Assembly: GCA_044598425.1 (NCBI GenBank) | Contig: CP172536.1 | Span: 2,542,001-2,606,000 of the forward strand | Source: JAEVLT01 sp044598425 | GTDB lineage: Bacteria; Bacillota; Bacilli; Bacillales; Cytobacillaceae | Length of the DNA stretch: 64,000 nt | Reading direction: 5' to 3' | Shown: positions 35,229 through 43,712 of the stretch, piece after piece | Layout: the number at the start of each line of letters is the position of its first letter | Position numbering within the stretch: position 1 is the first letter of the stretch | Position numbers and translations under genes: made by a program | The notes under the pieces: generated by a model | Databases searched by the model: none | Told to the model about the DNA's origin: nothing | Seen by the model: the letters and a program-made list of their open reading frames with translations, nothing else

Positions 35229-35287
35229 ACCAAAAGGATAGATACAAGCAGTAAATGAAAAGCTTCTATCTATCCTTTTGGTTCTTT
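35229..35287 (+). terminator. Terminator after niaR
   Basis: ACCAAAAGGATAGATA (35229-35244) pairs perfectly with TATCTATCCTTTTGGT (35267-35282), followed by TCTTTTCC. Sixteen pairs, directly after the niaR stop. Confidence 0.85.
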
Positions 35288-35427
35288 TCCAGCAGTTTAA
35301 GTGATTTTTCGAATCTTTGCCTTCACCATGTATCTTTCAACGAATCGATCATAATTCCCATCGTTTATTAAAGTGAAGTTCGAATGATGTCAATCTATAT
35401 TCTTTATGTTTGCTGTGCCGTTTGCGA

Positions 35428-36288
35428 TTATTTAAAATCAATTAAAAATGAAGGATAGCTGCCAAGCAATTTTACACCGCAACCCAGTGCCTCTAGTTCT
35501 GCTATTGCCCCCGGTATTAAAACATCATCCAGCTTCATATCCATATCAATAATAAAAAAATAATTGCCAATTCCTGTTTTCATAGGCCGCGATTCAATTT
35601 TGGAGAGATTGATTTTCCTCCAAGCAAATGCAGATAAAACTTGATGAAGCGCCCCAGCGTAATCGTCAGGAAGAGTGACCATAATCGTTGTTTTATACCC
35701 TAAAAATCCTTCATGGTCTAATTCGTGATCAAAGACTTTTTGCGAAAGAATGACAAAACGGGTATGATTATAATCAAAGTCATGAACATCTCTTTGAACA
35801 ATGGTCAAACCATACTCCTTTGCCGCTTGCTCATTGGCGATGGCAGCCAATTTCATTTCGGGCTGATCCTTTACCATAATAGCTGCTGCGGCTGTTGAAG
35901 CAACGCTTTCAATCGACGCCTCTTTAAAATGTTTATGTAAAAATTTATGGCATTGAGCAATCGCATGCGAATGACTATAAATTTTTTCGATTTCTTTCCA
36001 GTTTTCTTCATTTGCAGGATGAACCATAAAATGCTGGCGAATCGGAGCAGTTATCTCGCCCATGATGGGAATGTCGACTTCTCTTGTTAAATAATCAAGT
36101 GTAATCGGAACAGAGCCTTCCAGGGCATTCTCTACCGGAACAACCGCATGAACGACTTCTTGATTAACAGCCGCGTCGATGCAGTCAGGGATCGTACGGT
36201 ATGGCTGATGCTCCAAATTGGGAAAAAACTTTTTTACCGCCAGTTCGGTAAAGGTGGCTTTGGGGCCAAAATAACCTACTTTCACCAT
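35428..36288 (-). CDS. pheA: Prephenate dehydratase
   Basis: 286 residues, monofunctional. The catalytic domain has GYFGPKATFTELAV, VENALEGSVPITLDYL and a NHTRFVILS motif with the catalytic Thr-Arg-Phe; the C-terminal ACT domain contains KIESRPMKTGIGNYFFIIDM for phenylalanine feedback inhibition. It converts prephenate to phenylpyruvate. Operon with pheB upstream, 61 bases apart. Confidence 0.96.
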   Translation of the reverse strand: MVKVGYFGPKATFTELAVKKFFPNLEHQPYRTIPDCIDAAVNQEVVHAVVPVENALEGSVPITLDYLTREVDIPIMGEITAPIRQHFMVHPANEENWKEIEKIYSHSHAIAQCHKFLHKHFKEASIESVASTAAAAIMVKDQPEMKLAAIANEQAAKEYGLTIVQRDVHDFDYNHTRFVILSQKVFDHELDHEGFLGYKTTIMVTLPDDYAGALHQVLSAFAWRKINLSKIESRPMKTGIGNYFFIIDMDMKLDDVLIPGAIAELEALGCGVKLLGSYPSFLIDFK

Positions 36289-36349
36289 GTTTTCTCTCTC
36301 TCCTTTTTATATGTAAACAAATCTCATGTCTGCAAAAAAAAACCAAAAA

Positions 36350-36805
36350 TCAGGCTCCTGTCCCGAGTACCTCCACCTTTTCCACAAACTCCAGATTGCG
36401 GAGCTCAGTAAGCATATCGTCTATTTCCATACGAATGTCTGATGTATTCAATGACAGCGTTACGTTTGCCCGTCCTTGAAGCGGGATTGTTTGGTGAATG
36501 GTTAAAACATTGCACCCCGATGTTGCTACAACACTCAACAATTGTGAAAGGGTGCCAGAGCGGTCTTCTAGGTGAAAAAAAAGCGTAACCAGCCGTTCTT
36601 TTTTAATTGTTGAAAAAGGAAAAACGGTATCTCTATATTTGTAGAAGGCGCTCCGGCTTAAATCAACACGATGGACCGCCTCCCAAATCGATTCAGCTTT
36701 GCCCCTTTCAAGCATTTCTTTTACCTCAAGCGTTTTTTTCATCGCTTCAGGCAAAACATCTTCCCGAACTAAGTAAAACTTCTTATCGAATTTATCTGTT
36801 CTCAT
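36350..36805 (-). CDS. pheB: ACT-domain protein PheB
   Basis: 151 residues. The N-terminal part (FYLVREDVLPEAMKKTLEVK; AVHRVDLSRSAFYKYRDTVFP) is characteristic of the UPF0735/PheB family, and residues 72-147 are an ACT domain (FHLEDRSGTLSQLLSVVA; NVLTIHQTIPLQG). Lies between obg and pheA as in B. subtilis; exact role not established. Confidence 0.92.
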   Translation of the reverse strand: MRTDKFDKKFYLVREDVLPEAMKKTLEVKEMLERGKAESIWEAVHRVDLSRSAFYKYRDTVFPFSTIKKERLVTLFFHLEDRSGTLSQLLSVVATSGCNVLTIHQTIPLQGRANVTLSLNTSDIRMEIDDMLTELRNLEFVEKVEVLGTGA

Positions 36806-36829
36806 CTCTCCACCTCAAGTTCCAAAAGA

Positions 36830-38116
36830 CTACTCAATAAACTCGAACTCAAACTCTAATAATTTCACAGTGTCACCGTCTTTAGCCCCTCTGCTTCTTA
36901 ACGCATCATCCACTCCAAGTCCGCGAAGCTGGCGTGAAAAACGGCGCACGGATTCTTCTCGTGAAAAATCAGTCATTTTGAACAGCTTTTCGACCTTTTC
37001 TCCAGAAATAACAAATGAGCCGTCTGAATCCCGGGTAATCGTAAACGCATCCGGATCAGCTTCATGCTTATAAACAACGCGGTGTACACCCGATTCTTCT
37101 TGTTGTTCGAGTGGAAACTCCGGCGTTTCTTCCAGCTTATCAGCAATCGCAAATAATAGATCTCTCAAACCTTTCTTAGTGATAGCGGAGATCGGAAAAA
37201 TTGGAAAGTCTTCAGTTAATCTCTCTTTAAACTTTTCCAGGTTCTCAACAGCTACCGGCATGTCCATTTTGTTCGCAACAACAATCTGAGGTCTTTCGGT
37301 TAATCTTAGGTTATACTCTTTTAGTTCATTGTTGATGGTTACAAAATCCTCATAAGGATCTCTGCCTTCCATCGCAGCCATATCGATGACATGGACAATC
37401 ACTCTTGTTCGTTCAATATGCCGGAGAAATTGATGGCCAAGACCTGTACCTTCGTGAGCTCCTTCAATCAGTCCCGGCAAGTCTGCCATGACAAAACTTC
37501 TGCCATCGTCTGTTTCAACCATGCCCAGGTTCGGAACAATCGTTGTGAAATGATATTCTGCAATTTTTGGTTTGGCTGAAGATACAACCGATAACAAGGT
37601 GGATTTTCCTACGCTTGGAAACCCGACAAGGCCAACGTCCGCGAGCAGCTTCAATTCAAGAATCACATCGCGCTCTTGCCCCGGCTCACCGTTTTCCGAT
37701 AACTCCGGCGCTGGATTGGCAGGTGTTGCAAACCGGGTATTGCCACGTCCACCGCGGCCTCCCTTTGCAATTACAGCCCTCTGCCCGTGCTCAACTAAAT
37801 CCGCAATTACCTCTTTTGTTCTTTCATCCATCACCACTGTGCCAGGCGGCACTTTCACAATCATATCTTTAGCATTTCTTCCATGCTGGTTCTTCGACAT
37901 ACCGTGCTCACCGCGTGGTGCTTTAAAATGGCGCTGGTACCGAAAATCCATTAAGGTTCTTAGTCCTTCATCAACCTCAAAGACAACATTGGCCCCTTTG
38001 CCGCCATCTCCGCCTGCCGGACCGCCCTTCGGCACATATTTTTCACGGCGAAACGCAACCATTCCATTGCCGCCGTCTCCGCCTTTAACGTATATTTTTA
38101 CTTGATCTACAAACAT
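36830..38116 (-). CDS. obg: Obg family GTPase (essential, ribosome/sporulation)
   Basis: 428 residues from ATG 38116 (GGGAGG upstream), same length as B. subtilis Obg; the nine-codon extension upstream is rejected. Glycine-rich OBG domain (YVKGGDGGNGMVAFRREK; GGRGGRGNTRFATP), G domain with GFPSVGKST, DLPGLIEGA and NKMDMP, and the C-terminal OCT domain. Obg links ribosome assembly with ppGpp and, in Bacillus, with sigma-B and Spo0A activation. Cotranscribed with spo0B. Confidence 0.97.
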   Translation of the reverse strand: MFVDQVKIYVKGGDGGNGMVAFRREKYVPKGGPAGGDGGKGANVVFEVDEGLRTLMDFRYQRHFKAPRGEHGMSKNQHGRNAKDMIVKVPPGTVVMDERTKEVIADLVEHGQRAVIAKGGRGGRGNTRFATPANPAPELSENGEPGQERDVILELKLLADVGLVGFPSVGKSTLLSVVSSAKPKIAEYHFTTIVPNLGMVETDDGRSFVMADLPGLIEGAHEGTGLGHQFLRHIERTRVIVHVIDMAAMEGRDPYEDFVTINNELKEYNLRLTERPQIVVANKMDMPVAVENLEKFKERLTEDFPIFPISAITKKGLRDLLFAIADKLEETPEFPLEQQEESGVHRVVYKHEADPDAFTITRDSDGSFVISGEKVEKLFKMTDFSREESVRRFSRQLRGLGVDDALRSRGAKDGDTVKLLEFEFEFIE

Positions 38117-38175
38117 TTCATTTCCTCCCGTCTGCATTTGCAAATTGAACGATGACGGACGAGAATCGCAAACGT

Positions 38176-38724
38176 TTAACCCTGCTGCTGTTGCGGGCTA
38201 AAAACTTCCAGTGCGAGTTCAAGCTCAGAGAATTCCTTTACTGTTGTTTCCATAGTCAAACGACTGACATCAGTCAGGAATTGTTCTATCCGTTCTTTCT
38301 TCTTTATTATTCCGTGAAAATCAAAAAAGAATCGAGCCCCTTCTTTAAGCGGAACAATCGTGATCGCTAATTGATTTTCTTCAAACATCGCTACCGCGGA
38401 ATTTAAGCTGCTAAAAAACAGGCTCGTCCACGATACCAGTTCATGCTCATCAATACTGATTGCTCCAGTATCCTGAAGTATTTCATATTCTAATTGAAAA
38501 AAATAATTTTCCCAATTCGCCTTCATCAATAATGAAGCAAAATGTGGTAACTGTAAATTGGAAAGCTTCGTTTCATTCTGTGCCTCTACTACAATCTCAT
38601 CAATAATCGCTTTCGCCCGATCGATTCGATTTAGATCTAAATTCCCTTTGATTAATTGCAGTTTATTCAGCCAATCATGCCGTGAATGACGCAGCACTTC
38701 GACTATATCCCATTCTTTTTCCAT
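38176..38724 (-). CDS. spo0B: Sporulation initiation phosphotransferase Spo0B
   Basis: 182 residues. The helical hairpin with the phosphorylated histidine is visible as RHSRHDWLNKLQ, with H16 aligned to the active His of Spo0B. It relays phosphate from Spo0F to Spo0A. The C-terminal domain is the degenerate kinase-like part. Start ATG follows GGGAG. Sixty bases before obg, as in B. subtilis. Confidence 0.93.
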   Translation of the reverse strand: MEKEWDIVEVLRHSRHDWLNKLQLIKGNLDLNRIDRAKAIIDEIVVEAQNETKLSNLQLPHFASLLMKANWENYFFQLEYEILQDTGAISIDEHELVSWTSLFFSSLNSAVAMFEENQLAITIVPLKEGARFFFDFHGIIKKKERIEQFLTDVSRLTMETTVKEFSELELALEVFSPQQQQG

Positions 38725-38888
38725 ACAAGCACTCCCACATAATCCCTTTCAAACTGTTTGCTGTTAGTATAACAAAAAAGCTGCTTCGAGTAAGTAATTT
38801 TACTAAATTAGAATTATCTTCTTCGATTCTCTGAAGAATCTCCTTGTATGGATTTCAGAGGAAAAAATATTGGAGCAATTGATGGAGA

Positions 38889-38925
38889 AAAAGAAAACTC
38901 TAACCGATCGGTTAGAGTTTTCTTT
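38889..38925 (-). terminator. Terminator after rpmA
   Basis: AAAACTCTAACC-GATC-GGTTAGAGTTTT is a perfect palindrome (38894-38921) with pyrimidine-rich flanks; it ends the rplU-prp-rpmA transcript ahead of spo0B. Confidence 0.85.
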
Positions 38926-38933
38926 CGGGCAGC

Positions 38934-39224
38934 TTACGCTTCTTGTGCCACTGGATATACGCTCACTTTTTTGCGGTCACGGCCCAGGCGCTCGAATTTC
39001 ACGATGCCGTCAACTTTTGCAAAAAGAGTATCGTCTCCACCGCGGCCAACGTTTTCACCTGGATAGATTTTTGTTCCGCGCTGACGGTAAAGGATTGAAC
39101 CGCCAGTAACGAATTGACCATCTGCACGCTTAGCACCAAGGCGCTTTGCGATTGAGTCACGTCCGTTCTTTGTAGAACCTACTCCTTTTTTAGAAGCGAA
39201 AAACTGAAGATCTAATCTTAACAT
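38934..39224 (-). CDS. rpmA: 50S ribosomal protein L27 with cleavable N-terminal extension
   Basis: 96 residues from ATG 39224, eight bases after GGAGG; a GTG three codons earlier is too close to the ribosome site. The N-terminus LRLDLQFF-ASKKGVGS shows the Firmicute extension: cleavage after QFF by the protease Prp exposes the mature Ala-Ser-Lys end that reaches the peptidyl-transferase centre. The rest (FVTGGSILYRQRGTKIYPGENV) is canonical L27. The protease gene is its direct upstream neighbour. Confidence 0.97.
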   Translation of the reverse strand: MLRLDLQFFASKKGVGSTKNGRDSIAKRLGAKRADGQFVTGGSILYRQRGTKIYPGENVGRGGDDTLFAKVDGIVKFERLGRDRKKVSVYPVAQEA

Positions 39225-39236
39225 TTGTTCCACCTC

Positions 39237-39569
39237 CTACTGTTTGAAGGTAATTTTTATGTGCTTTCCGTAATCCTGTTCAATCGTCTGCAATGACACG
39301 ATCATTCCCTCAAGCAGCAACTGTACTTTCTCTTGCACATCCGCTGAAAGTCCATCCGGAATTGTGCAGTGGAGAAAGCCGCCCTCTCCCATGTCAATAT
39401 CTGGCTCGACGCCAGTTAATTTGATCACCGAGTTAACGGCACCAAATGAAACAGCAGACGCCCCTGCGCAAACAAGATCTTCACCGTGATCGGCAAAATC
39501 TGCATGACCGCTCATTGTAAACGAATGAATCATTCCGGATTTTGTACGGTTAATCGTTATTCGGATCAT
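39237..39569 (-). CDS. prp: Ribosomal-processing cysteine protease Prp (YsxB)
   Basis: 110 residues. Catalytic His22 (SGHADFADHG) and Cys34 (DLVCAGASAV) are in place. Prp removes the N-terminal peptide of L27, encoded 12 bases downstream, a step needed in Firmicutes that carry the extension. Between rplU and rpmA, the usual site. Confidence 0.94.
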   Translation of the reverse strand: MIRITINRTKSGMIHSFTMSGHADFADHGEDLVCAGASAVSFGAVNSVIKLTGVEPDIDMGEGGFLHCTIPDGLSADVQEKVQLLLEGMIVSLQTIEQDYGKHIKITFKQ

Positions 39570-39584
39570 CGATTTTCCAACACC

Positions 39585-39893
39585 TTAGGCATTGATTTTG
39601 CCGATGACAACTTTAGTGTAAGGCTGACGATGACCTTGCTTTTTGCGATTATTTTTCTTTGCTTTGTACTTGAAAACAATGATTTTCTTTTGACGACCTT
39701 GTTTTTCAACAGTACCTGTAACAGTAGCGCCTTCAACTAATGGGCTGCCCACCTTTACATTTTCACCGCCAACGAAAAGAACCTTGTCAAAAGTAACTGT
39801 TTCGCCTGCTTCAGCGTTAAGCTTTTCGATGTAAATGGCTTGACCTTCTTCTACACGGATTTGCTTACCGCCAGTTTCGATAATTGCGTACAT
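39585..39893 (-). CDS. rplU: 50S ribosomal protein L21
   Basis: 102 residues from ATG 39893 (GGAGG eight bases upstream); the three-codon longer start is rejected. MYAIIETGGKQIRVEEGQ and the basic end YKAKKNNRKKQGHRQPYTK are canonical. First gene of the rplU-prp-rpmA operon and target of the L21 leader. Confidence 0.97.
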   Translation of the reverse strand: MYAIIETGGKQIRVEEGQAIYIEKLNAEAGETVTFDKVLFVGGENVKVGSPLVEGATVTGTVEKQGRQKKIIVFKYKAKKNNRKKQGHRQPYTKVVIGKINA

Positions 39894-40001
39894 GAAATGC
39901 ACCTCCTTATAAACTCAGACTCGCCATTCACAGGCGTTTTGCGCTTGCAAAAACTTACAACCTGTTCTGAGCGGTTGTAGCACGGGTGCTACAAACATAA
40001 C
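39894..40001 (-). promoter_or_regulatory. Ribosomal protein L21 leader (rplU autoregulatory RNA)
   Basis: The untranslated region holds GTAGCACCCGTGCTAC, a strong short hairpin, then AACCGCTCAGAACAGGTTG and a GCAAGCGC-AAAACGCCTGTG-like arm close to the ribosome site. I recognise this as the Bacillus L21 leader type, which lets L21 or L27 control its own operon. Start and end inferred from the promoter and the ATG. Confidence 0.75.
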
Positions 40002-40007
40002 AGTAAA

Positions 40008-40037
40008 ATCCTATCATACTCCGGCTTTCCATGTCAA
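40008..40037 (-). promoter_or_regulatory. Sigma-A promoter of rplU
   Basis: Minus strand TTGACA (40032-40037), 18 bases, TAGGAT (40008-40013). The -35 overlaps the rng stop codon, so the ribosomal protein operon starts right at the end of rng. Confidence 0.7.
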
Positions 40038-41536
40038 CAGGAATCGTATTTTTTCGCGATTTCTTCCACCTCTCCAAATTGCCTCAAGCGATAGAAAGGA
40101 ACTGGGCTCGATTGGACTGAAAAAAAGATTTTTAAATGGGTCATCTCTTCAAATTGCTTTAGAAAATCATTCCCGGAACCTTCAAAAACTTTTTTTACCG
40201 CTTCGGTTGTTTCAACCAGCACAGCTGAGTATTCGGAATGGCGGTGTTCCAGCAGCTCCCTCTCCAGTTTAAAAGCGATTGTTTCAGCGCTTAATACTCT
40301 GCCTTTCCCATCACAAACTGGGCACTTCTCTTCTAAAGCCTCTGACAGCGAAACCTTCGTTTTCTTTCTCGTTAACTGTAAAATTCCAAGCGGTGTAAAG
40401 CCAATCATTTTGATCCTTTTTTCATCTTTGTTTACTTCTTCTTCAACTGTTTTTAAAATAGCAGCCCGATCACGGTCGTGCATCATGTCGATAAAATCAA
40501 TCAGAATAATGCCGCCGATATCCCGAAGGCGCAGCTGTCTTACAATTTCTTTCGCAGCTAGCAGATTCGTTTTTACAATCGTGTCTGCAAGATCAACTTT
40601 TCCCGAAAATTTACCGGTATTTACATCAATAATCGTTAACGCTTCTGTTTGATCAAAAACAAGATAAGAACCATTTTCAAGCCAAACGAGCCTTTTCAAT
40701 GCCTTTTCGACTTCATGCTCAATCATGGCTGCTGCGAAAATATTTTCCTTTTGGTTGTAAAGCGTAACTTTGATATTCCCATCTTTCACTACTTCATTTA
40801 TCTCAAGGGATTGTTTCACCTCCAAGTCATCAACTTCAATTTCACCATTTGTCATTTTTCTTGCCATTTCAATGATCCCATCCAAAAAGGAATCCTTTTG
40901 AAGAAGCAGGGCGGGATGCTTTAAACTAGCGGATTTTCCAAGCAGCTGTTTATATTGATTCCTCAGTGTCGAAAGTTCTTCCGTTAATTCTTCCTCCGAA
41001 CAGCCTAGACTTGAAGTTCGAAAAATAAGCCCTTCATCCGCGCTCTTTATACGCCGGCCGATCGCTCTTAATGCTGCTTTTTCACGATCCCCGGCAATCT
41101 TTTTAGAAACTGCGACATAACGGCCCTGTGGCATATAAATAAGATGCTGGCCTTGAATCTCAATTATGCCTGTTGCCTTAGGCCCTTTTGTTCCCGTCGC
41201 ATCTTTTTCAATTTGAACAAGCATTTTTTCACCTTGATGGACAAAGGCGGACAGGTTCTTTTTTTCTTTCGCTGTCTTATCGTCTGGAGATAGCACATAG
41301 CTTGCGAGCAAATTTCGCGGCAAGTAAGCATTTTTCCCTTCGCCAATTTCAATAAAGACGGCATTCATTCCAGGCAATACCTTCGTCACTGTACCGTAAT
41401 AGATATTTCCGACAAGCGATTGCTGCTGCGGTCGGTCAAAAACCAGCCTCTCTACCCGGTTATCGATCAGTAAAGCACATCTTTTTTCACTTGCTGTATA
41501 ATTGACAATCAATTTATCCAATCTTTGCTGCCTCAC
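40034..41536 (-). CDS. rng: Ribonuclease E/G family protein
   Basis: 500 residues. S1 RNA-binding domain at about 35-125 (GNIYYGTVTKVLPGMNAVFIEIG), the DNase I-like catalytic core with the two magnesium-binding Asp motifs LTIIDVNTGKF and IILIDFIDMMHDRDR, and the zinc-link CPVCDGKGRV. It is an endonuclease for rRNA/mRNA 5' parts. The GTG start at 41536 is the longest; a TTG at 41521 (giving MDKLIVNYTASEKR) after TGAGG also fits. B. subtilis 168 has no RNase E/G, but this position upstream of rplU is used in other Bacillaceae. Confidence 0.92.
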   Translation of the reverse strand: MRQQRLDKLIVNYTASEKRCALLIDNRVERLVFDRPQQQSLVGNIYYGTVTKVLPGMNAVFIEIGEGKNAYLPRNLLASYVLSPDDKTAKEKKNLSAFVHQGEKMLVQIEKDATGTKGPKATGIIEIQGQHLIYMPQGRYVAVSKKIAGDREKAALRAIGRRIKSADEGLIFRTSSLGCSEEELTEELSTLRNQYKQLLGKSASLKHPALLLQKDSFLDGIIEMARKMTNGEIEVDDLEVKQSLEINEVVKDGNIKVTLYNQKENIFAAAMIEHEVEKALKRLVWLENGSYLVFDQTEALTIIDVNTGKFSGKVDLADTIVKTNLLAAKEIVRQLRLRDIGGIILIDFIDMMHDRDRAAILKTVEEEVNKDEKRIKMIGFTPLGILQLTRKKTKVSLSEALEEKCPVCDGKGRVLSAETIAFKLERELLEHRHSEYSAVLVETTEAVKKVFEGSGNDFLKQFEEMTHLKIFFSVQSSPVPFYRLRQFGEVEEIAKKYDSC

Positions 41537-41576
41537 TTTTTCTTTTATACCTTTATTATAGCGAAATCCTCTGATT

Positions 41577-42443
41577 TCAGTAAGAAAAGAAAAGATCGCT
41601 TATTTTATCTGAAACCCTTCTATCGCTAAAATAGGCATGAAGGACTTCATTCTCATCCAACATTGCTTGTTCTCTCCCTGATCCATTTACAATAATTGGA
41701 TGCTTGCAGCCGCGCTGAAACCGTTCAAGAACATGGATAATCAGTTCTTCTTCATCAGCCTGTATCGGCTTTAGCGAATAAGGGCCGGATTTTTTCCCAT
41801 AATATCGCTCCAATAAAAAGCGAATAAATACATAACGCCGTTGTTTCCATTCGTGGTAGAGCGAAAAACATAAAAAGCCAATCACAACCCAAACGTTGAT
41901 GTGATAGAGGGCTGTCATCGCAATAAGGAGCGCGAAGAAGATTAAACAAAAAAACGATACAATCAGCGTTATCTTGTGCGCCGCTGGAAAAGGTTTTTTA
42001 AGTGAGAGGAGCAAAAAGACCATTTTCCCCCCATCGAGCGGCCATATTGGGAAAAGATTAAAGAGTAAGATCATGACATTGTATTGAAAAAAAAGCACAT
42101 ATAGTTGTTCAGGCATCCATGAGAGGGAGTAGAATACATACGCAGCACCAAGCATCCAGATATGCTGAAGAGGACCTGCGGCAACTACAATTGCTTCTTC
42201 CTTTAACGGTCTATTGCCGTGTTCATCCATTTCCGCTACTCCGCCAAATGGGAGCAGAACGATTTTTTTTATCCGCCAAGAAAAAAAAGCTGCTGCAACA
42301 GCATGCCCCATTTCATGGATAAAGATAATGGCAATCATTAATGATAACTCCAAAAAATGTGCAGTAGCAATAGAAACCGCCATTACAAGCCACAGCAGCG
42401 GATGAATTTGAATAAGCTGCATTAATTTTATCGCTTTAATCAA
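41577..42443 (-). CDS. spoIVFB: Intramembrane metalloprotease SpoIVFB
   Basis: 288 residues. Zinc site HEMGH at residues 43-47 and Asp137 in NLFPIWPLDGG, the same positions as reported for the B. subtilis enzyme. Six membrane segments and a C-terminal CBS domain (EELIIHVLERFQ onward) that senses ATP. It cleaves pro-sigma-K in the outer forespore membrane of the mother cell when released by SpoIVB signalling. Overlaps spoIVFA by eight bases. Confidence 0.95.
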   Translation of the reverse strand: MIKAIKLMQLIQIHPLLWLVMAVSIATAHFLELSLMIAIIFIHEMGHAVAAAFFSWRIKKIVLLPFGGVAEMDEHGNRPLKEEAIVVAAGPLQHIWMLGAAYVFYSLSWMPEQLYVLFFQYNVMILLFNLFPIWPLDGGKMVFLLLSLKKPFPAAHKITLIVSFFCLIFFALLIAMTALYHINVWVVIGFLCFSLYHEWKQRRYVFIRFLLERYYGKKSGPYSLKPIQADEEELIIHVLERFQRGCKHPIIVNGSGREQAMLDENEVLHAYFSDRRVSDKISDLFFSY

Positions 42444-43218
42444 AGCGAATCACCTGCATTGGATCGATAAACGTATCCCCTTTTTTGATGGCAAAGTAAA
42501 ACGCTCCCTTCGTTTTGTCCTTGCCAGAAGAACTGGATACGGTGCCAACCTCTTTCCCTTTTCCAATGTATTCATATAAACTGACATTAATTTGATCGAG
42601 GTTGCCATACCACGATTCCGTTTTATCAGAATGTTGAATAATCACCGTTTTCCCGATGCCTTCTTTTATTCCTGCAAAGGTAACGACCCCCTCATTAAAT
42701 GCCTTTACCGGAGCCCCTTTGCCCGTTTCAACCATAACACCCTGTCCATTCTTTTTAAAATTCTCAAGAATCCTTCCTGATGCAGGAACGGCATATTGAG
42801 TCGTGACATTTTTAACGTCGGGCTTTTTGTCGTTGAATGGAAGGAGTGCCAATGGTTTACCAAACTTATTTTCATACCATTTGCTGACTGCGGCAAACTG
42901 AAATTCTTGTGCGAAAGCGCTCTTGACCATCGACCTTGTCGAATCGAGGGCTGGTGACTGATTTCGAAAGACAATGCCGATCACAAGGAACAAACAAATG
43001 GACGCAAGTATTTTAAAAAGGAAAACCTCTTTACGAAATAACGGGTGAATCTCATCTTCCCGTCCGCTTGGTTCATAGGAAGCAAGCTGGTTAAATCCAT
43101 ATTTTTCATCCTCTTCCGGGAGAACAAACTTGCGCTCCGAACCTTTTCCTCTACTTTCTTTGCGTCGTTTGGCAATTCTTCTGCGAATATCATCGGTCCT
43201 TGAGCGTAGCATACTCAT
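42436..43218 (-). CDS. spoIVFA: SpoIVFA, inhibitor/anchor of SpoIVFB
   Basis: 260 residues. A basic N-terminus is followed by a membrane segment (LFKILASICLFLVIGIVF near residue 85) and a C-terminal M23/LytM-like domain (PASGRILENFKKNGQGVMVETG; GIGKTVIIQHSDKTESWYG). The usual zinc-binding His is replaced (WYGNLD instead of WYGHL), so the domain is non-catalytic, as expected for SpoIVFA, which SpoIVB cleaves. Coupled with spoIVFB. Confidence 0.93.
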   Translation of the reverse strand: MSMLRSRTDDIRRRIAKRRKESRGKGSERKFVLPEEDEKYGFNQLASYEPSGREDEIHPLFRKEVFLFKILASICLFLVIGIVFRNQSPALDSTRSMVKSAFAQEFQFAAVSKWYENKFGKPLALLPFNDKKPDVKNVTTQYAVPASGRILENFKKNGQGVMVETGKGAPVKAFNEGVVTFAGIKEGIGKTVIIQHSDKTESWYGNLDQINVSLYEYIGKGKEVGTVSSSSGKDKTKGAFYFAIKKGDTFIDPMQVIRFD

Positions 43219-43255
43219 TCATCCCCCATCCTTCATCCATTTTTCACTTTGTACA

Positions 43256-43285
43256 AGTTTATGAAGGACAGGCGGTGAGTATGAC
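43256..43285 (-). promoter_or_regulatory. Sigma-E promoter of spoIVFA-spoIVFB
   Basis: Minus strand GTCATACT (43278-43285), 14 bases, CATAAACT (43256-43263), close to the sigma-E consensus, 38 bases upstream of the spoIVFA ATG. The spoIVF operon is sigma-E-controlled in B. subtilis, which supports it. Confidence 0.6.
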
Positions 43286-43308
43286 TTGGAGAGGAAAAGG
43301 CCAAATAT

Positions 43309-43348
43309 AAAAAAGCGCTTGAAACGATGCAATTCAAACGCTTTTTAT
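43309..43348. terminator. Terminator upstream of the spoIVF promoter
   Basis: AAAAAGCGCTTGAAACG...TTCAAACGCTTTTT forms a stem of about 13 pairs with A/T runs on both sides. On the minus strand it would stop transcripts from minD and beyond before the spoIVF sigma-E promoter. Confidence 0.75.
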
Positions 43349-43540
43349 CACTATTTCATTTATATAGGTTGTAATAAAAATTTTCCTGTTCATTATCTCT
43401 TACTCCCTTTAAATTTAAAAAAGGTGGTAAAAGCCATTATTACTAAAGCCTGAATCCGTTACAAGAGAAATAAAAACTTAGGGAGTGTATTTCAATGACC
43501 GAGATGATTTCATTCTTTTGGCTCTATCAATTTTCCTGAT
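43349..43540. other. AT-rich accessory intergenic sequence, no gene recognised
   Basis: Apart from a 14-codon ORF (43496-43540, ribosome site AGGGAG upstream; a peptide with no recognisable family) I see no gene, repeat or hairpin here. It forms the left part of the segment between spoIVFA and minD that is absent from the B. subtilis arrangement. Confidence 0.4.
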
Positions 43541-43628
43541 GATTTCCGCTCCAGGCACACGCTTTCCGCGGGCGGTCGGGAGCCTTCTCGTCGCTACGCT
43601 CCTGCGGGGTCTCGCTGACATTTTGGGG
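43541..43628. repeat. GC-rich dispersed element typical of Bacillaceae
   Basis: A GC-rich island starting TTCCGCTCCAGGCACACGC and containing TTTCCGCGGGCGGTCGGGAG and CGCTCCTGCGGGGTCTCGCTG stands out from its AT-rich surroundings. I recognise it as part of the interspersed element (CAGGCAxxCGCTTTCCGCGGGC...) found scattered between genes of many bacilli. Only one copy is in this window, so its repeat nature is from memory, not shown here. It marks the insertion between minD and spoIVFA. Confidence 0.5.
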
Positions 43629-43659
43629 ATTTTATTCGTAAAAAAACTTAATATTCTGC

Positions 43660-43665
43660 TATAAT
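43660..43665 (+). promoter_or_regulatory. Extended -10 promoter of the EamA transcript
   Basis: TGCTATAAT is a perfect extended -10 (TGN + TATAAT). No -35 is evident. Start expected near 43672, giving a leader of about 170 nt before the transporter gene. Confidence 0.55.
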
Positions 43666-43712
43666 AGAACGCAGATAATTATTGTTAAATCTTGGACTAG
43701 AGGTGAATCAAA

